Positions 1 through 11,600 of a DNA stretch of 64,000 bases are shown here, one piece after another. The stretch spans positions 8,459,355-8,523,354 of the forward strand of contig NC_069104.1 in NCBI RefSeq assembly GCF_947172395.1, written 5' to 3'. The notes beneath the pieces were generated by a model, which was not told where the DNA came from, did no database searches, and saw only the letters and a program-made list of their open reading frames with translations. The position numbers were made by a program, and so were the translations under genes. The stretch comes from Bicyclus anynana (taxonomy: Eukaryota > Arthropoda > Insecta > Lepidoptera > Nymphalidae). Positions within the stretch are counted from its first letter, which is position 1. Each line of letters starts with the position of its first letter.

Positions 1-2131
1 AAAAATTTCAAAGACGTAAACAAGGAACAGCAGTCGATGGGCATTCAGGCATTTTCAAAACAGATGCAATTGGGAGAATGTATACAGTACATCCAAACAA
101 TGCTGAGTGTTTTTATTTGCGATTGCTATTAGTTAACGTCAATGGCCCAAAATCATTTCAAGAATTAAGGACAGTCGACGGTCATTTGTGTCAAACATAT
201 CGTGAAGCATGTCAACTCTTGCATTTGTTGGAGGATGATGCACATTGGGATTCAACACTTAATGATGCATCTACGTCAGCTCATCCACAACAAATACGAA
301 TGCTATTTGCCATTATATTATCGACATGTATGCCATCAAATCCACTTGAATTATGGAACAAATATAAAAATTATATGGCAGAAGATATTTTAATTCGTAT
401 GCGTCATCATGCAAGAAATCCTGATTTGTTGATTACCTTGGAAATGTGCAACGAAGCTTTGATAATAATTGAAGATATATGTCTAACGATTGCAAATAAA
501 GCATTAGTACAATTGGGTATGACCGCACCAAATCGTCCCATGCATGATTTGTTTGATCGTGAATTGCAACGTGAGCAGGAATTCAACTGTAATGATTTGC
601 GTTTATTTGTACAATCGAATATAACCAAATTAAATATTCAGCAAAAACATGTATATGATACAATCATGCAAGCCGTTTCCAATAATGCAGGTGGATTATA
701 TTTTTTGGATGCACCTGGTGGCACAGGTAAAACGTTCGTTATATCATTGATTTTAGCGACTATTCGATCAGATCAGAAAATTGCACTAGCACTTGCATCT
801 TCGGGAATTGCTGCTACATTATTAGAAGGTGGTCGGACCGCACACTCTGCATTAAAATTGCCATTGAATGTACAGGTGATTGAAACTCCAACTTGCAATA
901 TATCGAGAAATTCTGCTATGGCAAAAGTTCTGCGATTAACGTCAATTATTTTATGGGATGAGTGTACAATGGCGAATAAAAAATCACTAGAAGCATTCAA
1001 TCGAACAATGCAAGATTTACGTGGTAATCAACAGCTTTTTGGTGGTGCTTTGATATTACTTTCAGGGGATTTTCGTCAAACATTGCCTGTCATTCCTCGA
1101 TCAACTCCTGCTGATGAAATAAATGCCTGCTTGAAGTCATCAGTTCTTTGGAGATATCTACAAAAATTGACACTAAACATTAATATGCGTGTTCACCTAC
1201 AAAATGATCCAGCTGCCCATGAGTTCTCAAAACAATTGTTAGAAATTGGTGACGGCAAAATACAAATCGACAGAACCAACGGATTGATCGCTGTACCGAA
1301 CAATTTTTGTACAATTGCGCAATCGATAGATGAATTGATTGAATGTGTTTTTCCGAATATTGTTCAGAATTACAGAAATCATGATTGGTTGACAGAACGC
1401 GCCATTTTAGCACCGAAAAACATTCATGTCAATGCAATTAATTTTCAAATTCAAGCGAAACTGCCAGGCGTAGTCACGAAATATAAATCAATTGACAGTG
1501 TTATGAATCAAGATGAGGCAATGAATTATCCAATTGAATTTTTAAATTCATTGGAGCCGGCTGGTATGCCACCGCATTGCTTGAATCTGAAAGTTGGTTC
1601 TTCGATTATATTATTGCGAAATATTAATCCACCAAAACTGTGTAACGGAACAAGATTGGCAGTGAAAAAGTTATTGCCAAATTTGATTGAAGCTACGATC
1701 TTAACTGGTAAATCAAAAGGAGAAGTTGTTTTGATACCGCGTATACCTATGATTCCAACTGATATGCCTTTTGAGTTCAAACGTTTACAATATCCTGTGC
1801 GTTTATCATTTGCGATGTCCATCAACAAGGCCCAAGGTCAAACACTTCACGTTTGTGGTGTGAATTTGGAGGAACATTGTTTTTCACATGGCCAGTTATA
1901 TGTTGCCTGTTCCAGAGTCGGTACCCCCAGCCGTTTGTTTATTTATGCTCAAAATGGAAAAACAAAAAATATTGTTTATCCAAATGTTTTGGATTAAGTG
2001 TGTTGTAAATAGCTAGCAATTGATTTCGATTTTAAATAAAATATTTTTTTGATTAAATAAATGAATTTGATGTTCCGATTTGTTTATTTTATTTCACTTT
2101 ATACGTAGCGAAGCACGTACCGGGCCGCTAG
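1..2131 (+). mobile_element. Helitron copy 1, 3' part (enters from the left edge)
   Basis: This is the 3' part of an autonomous Helitron. It ends in CTAG at 2128-2131 followed by T at 2132, the usual Helitron 3' boundary. The subterminal stretch 2102-2127 carries a short TACGT/ACGTA stem. The block is the mirror image of 3715-5845: the two encoded 639-residue stretches are identical, and the non-coding tail matches wherever I compared it. Its 5' part lies outside the window. It sits in an msl-3 intron, in the same direction as the gene. Confidence 0.9.
3..1997 (+). CDS. Helitron Rep/helicase protein, C-terminal part (partial)
   Basis: The reading frame is open from the first bases of the window, so the Met at 78 is only the first internal Met and not a true start. 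The visible part is the Pif1-like DNA helicase of a RepHel protein. The Walker A loop DAPGGTGKTF lies near 707-736, Walker B ILWDECTM near 947-970, motif III SGDFRQTLPV near 1063-1092, and the last motifs NKAQGQTL and YVACSRVG near 1825-1848 and 1897-1920. No stop or frameshift is seen up to the natural stop at 1995-1997. The protein is residue-for-residue identical to the C-terminus of the complete copy on the other strand, so this copy is young or has been corrected against it. The nuclease half should lie to the left of the window. Confidence 0.9.
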   Translation, partial: KFQRRKQGTAVDGHSGIFKTDAIGRMYTVHPNNAECFYLRLLLVNVNGPKSFQELRTVDGHLCQTYREACQLLHLLEDDAHWDSTLNDASTSAHPQQIRMLFAIILSTCMPSNPLELWNKYKNYMAEDILIRMRHHARNPDLLITLEMCNEALIIIEDICLTIANKALVQLGMTAPNRPMHDLFDRELQREQEFNCNDLRLFVQSNITKLNIQQKHVYDTIMQAVSNNAGGLYFLDAPGGTGKTFVISLILATIRSDQKIALALASSGIAATLLEGGRTAHSALKLPLNVQVIETPTCNISRNSAMAKVLRLTSIILWDECTMANKKSLEAFNRTMQDLRGNQQLFGGALILLSGDFRQTLPVIPRSTPADEINACLKSSVLWRYLQKLTLNINMRVHLQNDPAAHEFSKQLLEIGDGKIQIDRTNGLIAVPNNFCTIAQSIDELIECVFPNIVQNYRNHDWLTERAILAPKNIHVNAINFQIQAKLPGVVTKYKSIDSVMNQDEAMNYPIEFLNSLEPAGMPPHCLNLKVGSSIILLRNINPPKLCNGTRLAVKKLLPNLIEATILTGKSKGEVVLIPRIPMIPTDMPFEFKRLQYPVRLSFAMSINKAQGQTLHVCGVNLEEHCFSHGQLYVACSRVGTPSRLFIYAQNGKTKNIVYPNVLD

Positions 2132-2630
2132 TTTGTAATAAAAAAAAATTAAGAGAAATACATTTTATCACTTAGGCCGACATATTATAATAATATGTAT
2201 AATTTTTATATGTTTAATTTTTCCTATAATTTTTAATAGTGTTTTATATTATATTTTGTATCTTGTAAACATTGTTAAAATTAAAAAAGGACAAATAAAT
2301 AAATGAAAGAAAAAAAATAAACAGTAACCTGACAATTGAAGCAGCAAGCTGTCTAGATTATTATTACAATTAATATGACAGGTTAATATTACAATTGTCA
2401 AAAAGCGTACAGCATTTAACCAACATTACATTTAGGGAGTTTCTCCATTCAGTACGTATTATTTCTAACCGACTTCAAAAAAAGGAGGAGGTTTTTATGA
2501 GTAAAAGTTTGATAATTTCTTTTTTTTTACTGAATACAGTCGAGGGATCATTAACTGAGAATTCTTTAGCTGTAAAACTACGTTTATTGCTCACCAGTGT
2601 ATGTAACAAATTTCTAAACGTTAATTCCAG
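2132..2630 (+). other. msl-3 intron remainder between Helitron copy 1 and exon
   Basis: AT-rich intron sequence between the Helitron end and the acceptor AG at 2629-2630. Nothing else recognisable is seen. Confidence 0.5.
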
Positions 2631-5600
2631 GGACAGGTTGACATTCGACTACCACCTGGTGGTGAAGCGCGGGCGACTCTCGCGGCTGCCGGCGTCGCCG
2701 TGCGCGGCGCAGATCCTCGAGTCGTTCGTGAAGTGGTTCGCTCGAGCGGGTGCGTGGAACCCGCCTCGTGCGCGCCTCGACCCACACCATAAACCCGACA
2801 TGCTAGATGTCTCGTGCAGGTACCATAGACAATTATATAGTTTATCATATTGATCGTATAACTAGTAGGTTGTTGAACGCGTGAAATTTTGTATGTATGA
2901 ACGCGTGAATTAAAAAATCATACAGACAGACTATAGCCGAACAAAGAACCTCCATCTTTGAGAAGTGGGTTAATAATTATTGTTAAAACAACGCCATCTA
3001 GTAAAGAATTGTTTTTCACTTGTTGTAACTAGATGGCGTTATGGTAAACTTATATGGGTATTAAAACAGCGCCATCTAGTTATAAGTAGAGAAAACACTA
3101 TCCGTCAACAGGTGACGCTGTTGCTTTTTCAATAAAGATTGGAGTTGCGCCTTTTAGTTACTTAAGAGATAACACAATCCGTCAACAGATGGCGTTGTTT
3201 CTTTTCTATATCAATATCAAAGATTCTAGAATTTTAAAATGCCTTGTTCACAGGACAACAATAAAACTCGATACTCATAAACCCTGTCTAGCTAACTCTA
3301 GTAGTCTGCGATGTTCTCCGTATTGTAACTTCTTAGTATTGTTATACTACCGAGTTACAAAGAAATCGGCGATATTATGAATTTTAAATAATAATTGGCA
3401 CAGGGCGATAAAACAAGAGTAATTTGGTTACTGGTCCTAAAAACTATTTTTTTTGTACATATATTTGATGCAGTTTTTAGAGTGCTGAAACAACTATACA
3501 TTCTTGAGTCAGTACGACATAAAGCGTTGCATCAGTAATTTTTAATATTATTCAAGAAAAATGGCGTCTTATATTATCAAATATTTTAAAAACTGTTTAC
3601 AAAAACTAAAAAAAAAGATGGTGTGTTTTTTTATTGATAACGATATCAGTAGGTACACTATTTCTAAACAATCACTAATTTATTTTAATTTTGTAGTTTT
3701 AGTTATATATTTTACTAGCGGCCCGGTACGTGCTTCGCTACGTATAAAGTGAAATAAAATAAACAAATCGGAACATCAAATTCATTTATTTAATCAAAAA
3801 AATATTTTATTTAAAATCGAAATCAATTGCTAGCTATTTACAACACACTTAATCCAAAACATTTGGATAAACAATATTTTTTGTTTTTCCATTTTGAGCA
3901 TAAATAAACAAACGGCTGGGGGTACCGACTCTGGAACAGGCAACATATAACTGGCCATGTGAAAAACAATGTTCCTCCAAATTCACACCACAAACGTGAA
4001 GTGTTTGACCTTGGGCCTTGTTGATGGACATCGCAAATGATAAACGCACAGGATATTGTAAACGTTTGAACTCAAAAGGCATATCAGTTGGAATCATAGG
4101 TATACGCGGTATCAAAACAACTTCTCCTTTTGATTTACCAGTTAAGATCGTAGCTTCAATCAAATTTGGCAATAACTTTTTCACTGCCAATCTTGTTCCG
4201 TTACACAGTTTTGGTGGATTAATATTTCGCAATAATATAATCGAAGAACCAACTTTCAGATTCAAGCAATGCGGTGGCATACCAGCCGGCTCCAATGAAT
4301 TTAAAAATTCAATTGGATAATTCATTGCCTCATCTTGATTCATAACACTGTCAATTGATTTATATTTCGTGACTACGCCTGGCAGTTTCGCTTGAATTTG
4401 AAAATTAATTGCATTGACATGAATGTTTTTCGGTGCTAAAATGGCGCGTTCTGTCAACCAATCATGATTTCTGTAATTCTGAACAATATTCGGAAAAACA
4501 CATTCAATCAATTCATCTATCGATTGCGCAATTGTACAAAAATTGTTCGGTACAGCGATCAATCCGTTGGTTCTGTCGATTTGTATTTTGCCGTCACCAA
4601 TTTCTAACAATTGTTTTGAGAACTCATGGGCAGCTGGATCATTTTGTAGGTGAACACGCATATTAATGTTTAGTGTCAATTTTTGTAGATATCTCCAAAG
4701 AACTGATGACTTCAAGCAGGCATTTATTTCATCAGCAGGAGTTGATCGAGGAATGACAGGCAATGTTTGACGAAAATCCCCTGAAAGTAATATCAAAGCA
4801 CCACCAAAAAGCTGTTGATTACCACGTAAATCTTGCATTGTTCGATTGAATGCTTCTAGTGATTTTTTATTCGCCATTGTACACTCATCCCATAAAATAA
4901 TTGACGTTAATCGCAGAACTTTTGCCATAGCAGAATTTCTCGATATATTGCAAGTTGGAGTTTCAATCACCTGTACATTCAATGGCAATTTTAATGCAGA
5001 GTGTGCGGTCCGACCACCTTCTAATAATGTAGCAGCAATTCCCGAAGATGCAAGTGCTAGTGCAATTTTCTGATCTGATCGAATAGTCGCTAAAATCAAT
5101 GATATAACGAACGTTTTACCTGTGCCACCAGGTGCATCCAAAAAATATAATCCACCTGCATTATTGGAAACGGCTTGCATGATTGTATCATATACATGTT
5201 TTTGCTGAATATTTAATTTGGTTATATTCGATTGTACAAATAAACGCAAATCATTACAGTTGAATTCCTGCTCACGTTGCAATTCACGATCAAACAAATC
5301 ATGCATGGGACGATTTGGTGCGGTCATACCCAATTGTACTAATGCTTTATTTGCAATCGTTAGACATATATCTTCAATTATTATCAAAGCTTCGTTGCAC
5401 ATTTCCAAGGTAATCAACAAATCAGGATTTCTTGCATGATGACGCATACGAATTAAAATATCTTCTGCCATATAATTTTTATATTTGTTCCATAATTCAA
5501 GTGGATTTGATGGCATACATGTCGATAATATAATGGCAAATAGCATTCGTATTTGTTGTGGATGAGCTGACGTAGATGCATCATTAAGTGTTGAATCCCA

Positions 5601-8600
5601 ATGTGCATCATCCTCCAACAAATGCAAGAGTTGACATGCTTCACGATATGTTTGACACAAATGACCGTCGACTGTCCTTAATTCTTGAAATGATTTTGGG
5701 CCATTGACGTTAACTAATAGCAATCGCAAATAAAAACACTCAGCATTGTTTGGATGTACTGTATACATTCTCCCAATTGCATCTGTTTTGAAAATGCCTG
5801 AATGCCCATCGACTGCTGTTCCTTGTTTACGTCTTTGAAATTTTTTTGAAGACACATTCCATGTATAGTACTGAGGCACTTCGGAATATAACAAATTTCT
5901 AGCAAATGTATCAGTTTCGCATAATTTGAAAAAAGCTGTCAACGTAGTCGCTGGTGGGTGTGCTGCTCTTTCCAATGCATTTGCTTCATTAAAATAAATA
6001 CGTTGGCCATTCTCAAGATGCACAGCTAAGTGAACAACCACAGGATGTCTTTCGTGCATTGGAAACGACAGAATCCTCCAGACAGCTTCATTACTACTAA
6101 TATAGCGCCCCAGTTGATACTGAGTAATTTCATCATTTCTATTATCACCAGCTACACCGAAAACAGCCATATCGCTCCCTTTATTTACATACTTGCAAAT
6201 ATATTTAATGGATTTGACTGAATTACAATACTCCACATTTATATGAGCCTTGAATATTTTCGATAATAATGGACAATACGGAACCACCCAACGATTATCA
6301 ACTTCAACGTCCTGGTTACGCATTCTAATGGTTGCCGTTTTGCCATTATCATTAGGTGATCTACGTCTATACAACGGATATCCGTCATTGCCCGTTATTG
6401 TGTCTGAAGTCAATTGTCTTGGGTATCGTTTCGAACACTTTCCATCAATCATACATGGCGAATTCATATTTAGTTCACCGCACGGACCATGTATCATGTT
6501 TTTAACGACAACATCAAATAACTCAGGATCAACAGTTTGATCAGGAATTTCACCTGATATAACGTTATCGATTTGATCCGGAGTTATTTTATTTACCAGC
6601 CAAATTAATATATGTGCGTGCGGCAATCCCCTTTTTTGCCATTCGATGGAGTACATATGGCAACGCACCTCTCCAAATACACGTAATTTCACAATTAAAT
6701 CCATAAGTGCTTTCAATTTTCGCCGAAAAACACGTGCTGTAATGTCATGACGATCAGTTGTCGACTGGCCTTCAAATAAATTGTTCTTGATGTCATCCCA
6801 CTGCGGATTACATGTAAATGTAATGAACAGATCCGGTCGACCGTATTTTCGTACATAAGACATTGCGTCTTGTGCATATTCGTTCATATGCCGTGGGCTA
6901 CCAATATACGAAGATGGCAATATAGTTAAACGTCCGATGTCATTAACATTAGCATCATTCGCTATCGCATCTTGCAAATGAATATATTCTTCGGATCTTA
7001 ATTTTGCTTGGTTGAAACGAATATAATTAAGACGTTCAGTCTCTATTTTGGCATACATATCAACGATGTACTGATGATATAGTTTACCACATTTTAAGAT
7101 ATAATTTTGTTCTTGTGGACGAATCATCAATCGATACGAATAAAAATTCATGGCACTAACTTTTTTCTGTATATGTAGACCTGAAAATAATTACAAAATG
7201 TGACTTTAGAAAGTTGTAGAAATGAAATGTCAACACACTAAAAATAGGTCAATTATTTACCTGTTCGTGGATCAATCATTGGTATATTGATATGGTAACC
7301 ATCGTCACCTTTCCAATGCAATATTGGGTACTGTAATGCATCGTAACTACGATGAAGTTCCGAAACACGTTGCAATTGCTCATTTCTACGATGAAGTACA
7401 ATATCACGGGATTGAAACTGATCACCAAGAATTACAATTGCAACCTCATCAATTGTTGGTGCATTAAATCGCCTTGCATGCTCTCCAAAAGGTGTTCTAT
7501 CAGCTCTTATTACGATTTTGTGATTATCAGTTGGCATACGATCGAGAGCAATTTTAAACAATTGAACTAATGCGTTATGCTGATGGAAAAACCTTTGTAG
7601 CTCACGAATAATTTCTCGTCTTGTATTCGAAACAATTGCACAACGTTGATCCAATTCACGATTTTCATCACCAATAAAATAAATTTGCAAAAATTGATGA
7701 TCAGCGTCGGGGTATGGCAATAACGAACCAGCTTGATGATAAATCTGGCCCTGAATCTGTAACATGTATACAATTTTAGGTAAATCTTATATCAGTTTTT
7801 TTTTAAATATACTTTATGCTTCAGATTGATACAAACATGGAATAATCCTGTTGAAGTATTTACCTTAAACGTCGGCATAAAATTATCTCTAATAATTTTA
7901 GTTGCACCAAAAGAAGTCATTTGAAATGCCGAATTGTATTGTTGAATATGACTCAGAAAGTGCTTCGACGCTTGCGATGTCCCAAAAATAAATGAATACA
8001 ATGGTTCGGGTGGAGTTTCTAATGCTGGCAATCTCACTTTGCCATTAGCACAACACATGCCGGGCGTTTCACCTGGAAAGTTAGCCGCATCACAATGTGG
8101 ACATATTGCGTCCATCATTCCAATGTATCCATACATACTATAATCAATCTGACTGTTGTAATTAAAAGCAGCACGCATCATTTCAGCCAAAACAGCACGA
8201 CGTATTCGTGATGGCCGTGCAAGATTCAGTACAGGTACTGGGTTAACAAATCCATTGCGTGCATTACGTTCACGCTGCGATGCATTAGCTTGTGCGCGTT
8301 CATCTGCAGTCTGTGATCGTCTTAGTAATGCCACATCATTTGCATTACGCGTTCGCCGACCTATATTTGCTCGTCTGGCTGGTGGCATTTTTCCCGTATG
8401 CACATATGTTTTCGCTTAAAACTCGAAAAAAAAAATTAGAACAAAAAAAAAACAAATTCCCAAGAAGCTGTCGCATATGATGCCATGTGAAATCATATAC
8501 GGCAACTTAGAAAAGTACACATAAATTCATCGAACCACGTCCAAAATGAACTGACGGCATGAATGACATAACAACGTGCTTGTCCTGTCAACAAAACTTC

Positions 8601-11600
8601 AAAAAAGTTTCTGTGAAAAAAGTTTCTATTGAATTCATTTATTACAAAAAATGTGACAAATGAGGAACGGCTCGACCGATTTTATGCAAACTTCACATAA
8701 ACCATCTACTAAATATGCCGACCAAATCCTAAGCATTTGGTTTGGATAGGTGAGCCCGTTCTTGAGTTATGGAATTACAACGAAAAGTGGCATTGATTTT
8801 TATATATATAGATTAGATATTTCCTTATATTTTATTTTTATAATAAGTTTAGCCTATTTAAGTATTATCTTCATTAATAAAAGGTAATCTTTGCTTTTTA
8901 TCACTAATTGTTGTAAATGTTAAATCTTGAAATACAAATTATGAAAAGAGTTTGTATAAGCGGACGTCAAGCAGACGCTGATTGTATAGACTCATTCTGT
9001 ATCATTGTTTATTCTGTGTTCCCAGGTTAAACTTACTACGGGAAGTGGCAGACGGTCTGCGAGTGTACTTCGACTTCATACTGCGCGGCCATTTGCTGTA
9101 CAAGCAGGAGGCGGACCAGTACTTTGAGTTCTGTGGACAGTATGTCGACGAGTAAGTTAATATAAACTATATTATATCAATCCACTAGCGAGCCGCCATC
9201 AATTCCCATTTTTTTTTTAATTCATGATTTTAAAACCTGATGTTAATTGGATTCTAAAATGGAAACGGTGAAGGAAGGCTTTTGACTGGTGGCCATCGGC
9301 CGTGGTTAGTTTTAGCGTTCCGGTACGATGGCCCGAAAGGGGTGTGAAGTTTCATCCTACTCCTAACAAGTTAGCCCGCTTCAATCTTAGATTACATCAC
9401 CACTTACCATTAGGTAAGATTGTAGTCGAGGGCTAATTTGTAAAATCGTGTGGAAACCTGCATATCTGAAAACTTTCATAATTCTTTGCGTGCGTGAAGT
9501 CTGCCAATCCGCATTGGGCCAGCGTGGTGGACTAAGGCCTATCCTCCTTCTGAGAGGAGACTCGTGCTCAACAGTGAGCTAAAAATGCGTTTTAATGATG
9601 ATGTTGTTCAGATTAGATATAAAGTCGGAGCCGGAAGACGAGGACGAAGAGAACCAGGATCCGGCTCAAGAGGGCGCGGTGGCGGAGGCGGAAGCGGACG
9701 CGGGCGCGGCGGAGGCGGACCTCAAGAGTCCCATAGTGCCCGAGTACGCTCACCTGCCGCCCGACCCCGACCACGGAGAGAACGGGGAAGGTATAACAAC
9801 CTCCCTGCCTTTTTTTTAATGGGTTTCACCGACTTCACCATGCGGCTTGTAAAGACTCATTCTGGATCATTCTTTATTCTGTGCTCGTAAAATAAATTAT
9901 TTTCATTCAATATGCATTGGCACACACCAATGTGCTTGGCTAATCTAGATTCCTTTATTTAGAGGCAGTAGCAGAGAGCAATGAAGGCGAAGTCGAGGTA
10001 GAAGCGGAGGACGAGGCGCCAGAGGAGGCCGAGGCAGACAAGGCGGAGGGCGACGAAGCCGAGGCAGACAAGGCGGAAGTCGAAGAGGCCGAGGCAGAGA
10101 AAGCGGAAGTCGAAGAGGCGGAGGCAGAAAAGGTGGAAGGCGAGGAAGTTGAGGCAGATAAGGCGGAAGGCGACGAGGCCGAGGCAGACAAGGCGGAAAG
10201 CGAGGAGGCGAAGGCGCGAGGCAGCGAAGGTGCTATGAGTTCGCCTCGGACTGAGGACAGCGTGAGGCGGGCTGCGCCTCGATCACACAACCTCGCTAGA
10301 AGGTACTCTTGCTTTTTATTTATTTATTTATTAAGGGAAATCTACAGTTAATACATTAAATTCATGCTTACATTATTTACAATTTTAGGTTATGTCGATG
10401 CTTAACTATTTAAAAGATTTCCAAAACATTTACAATTTTTTACAGAGTATATATTATGTCATTACTTTCTAAGCTACAGATCTACTCATATCCATTAATT
10501 CAACAAGGTAACAACATGATCAAATATATACTAATCTAATCTGCAATATAATCTAAGATATCAAGTTTATTTATAAACAAGTAAAATAAATAAGTAATTT
10601 AATTTTCACTACTCTTGCTCAAAAACACTGTCATATTACCACTCCACAGCGGGGCTAAACAAGCATTTAAGCCTCTAGGGGCTAAAGTAATTTTGTTTTT
10701 TAATCCTTGTTTGTTACGAGTACTAGCCAAGTACTAGCCTACTATAAAACGGAGGAGGTTTTATTCGAAAATAGAATCATTATAGGTAAGGCCCTGATTG
10801 TTTCGAAAAATAAATAAAAAACTTTAAATTGGAATGAAATGCAGCGTTCTTGTCTGTGAAATACGTTCATTTTTTTTATTTAATTTTTATTGAGTTGCAA
10901 ATAGAGCGAGATTTGAAGACATGGGAAATCCTTTACGGTGTAATACCTTTGCCTTTTTCTCACGTGAAAAATATAAAATTAAAAAACGAGAATTTAAAAA
11001 CCAATTGGCGTGAATAATACACACTTGATTTTTTTCAGAAATTCATTGTAAATTTGTGACCGTAACTTACATATTTTTCAACAATAATTGTAATTGTTGT
11101 CTTCATCTAGTGAGAATGGTGATCCTAGTTTGGAGATGGATGAAATTTTCAATCTGTTACCATCAAAGTCGAGACGCATTTACTTAAATACCTACCTACG
11201 AAAAATTTAATAAGTGGAGAAAACAACAACGAATGGATTCACTTACGAAAGGAGTTTTTTAAGCTATTATCTCCCACGTTTACCTTACATAGTACATTAT
11301 TCATCTTCAAAGTAGTCGGAAATTATGTTACTGGGTAAAAGCATCTCCCTTAATATCCAAAATTGTAGACTTTGTACATTTAATTTTCAATTAAAATAAA
11401 TCATTGAATATTGTACTAAACTATTTTATTTTCTCGCAATCGTAGTCAAAAGCAGAATGTAACACGTGGGGCTAAACCCATTGGTCTCACAGTGGTTTCG
11501 TCAACATCTTGAAGTTATGGGAAATACTCCCGAGCACCCTGTATAAGGAAAGAAGTTTTTTTAGTGCTCAAATTTTTGTATTTCATAAACAATGAAAAGG

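Noticed and set aside
2395..2853. A 152-aa open frame around the first msl-3 exon
   Set aside because: Only 2631-2819 is coding; the flanks are intron beyond clear AG and GT sites.
1..5845. Palindromic assembly artefact as the sole explanation of the mirrored Helitrons
   Set aside because: The DNA outside the arms is not mirrored and both borders obey Helitron rules, so a simple foldback artefact is unlikely, though long reads are needed to exclude it.
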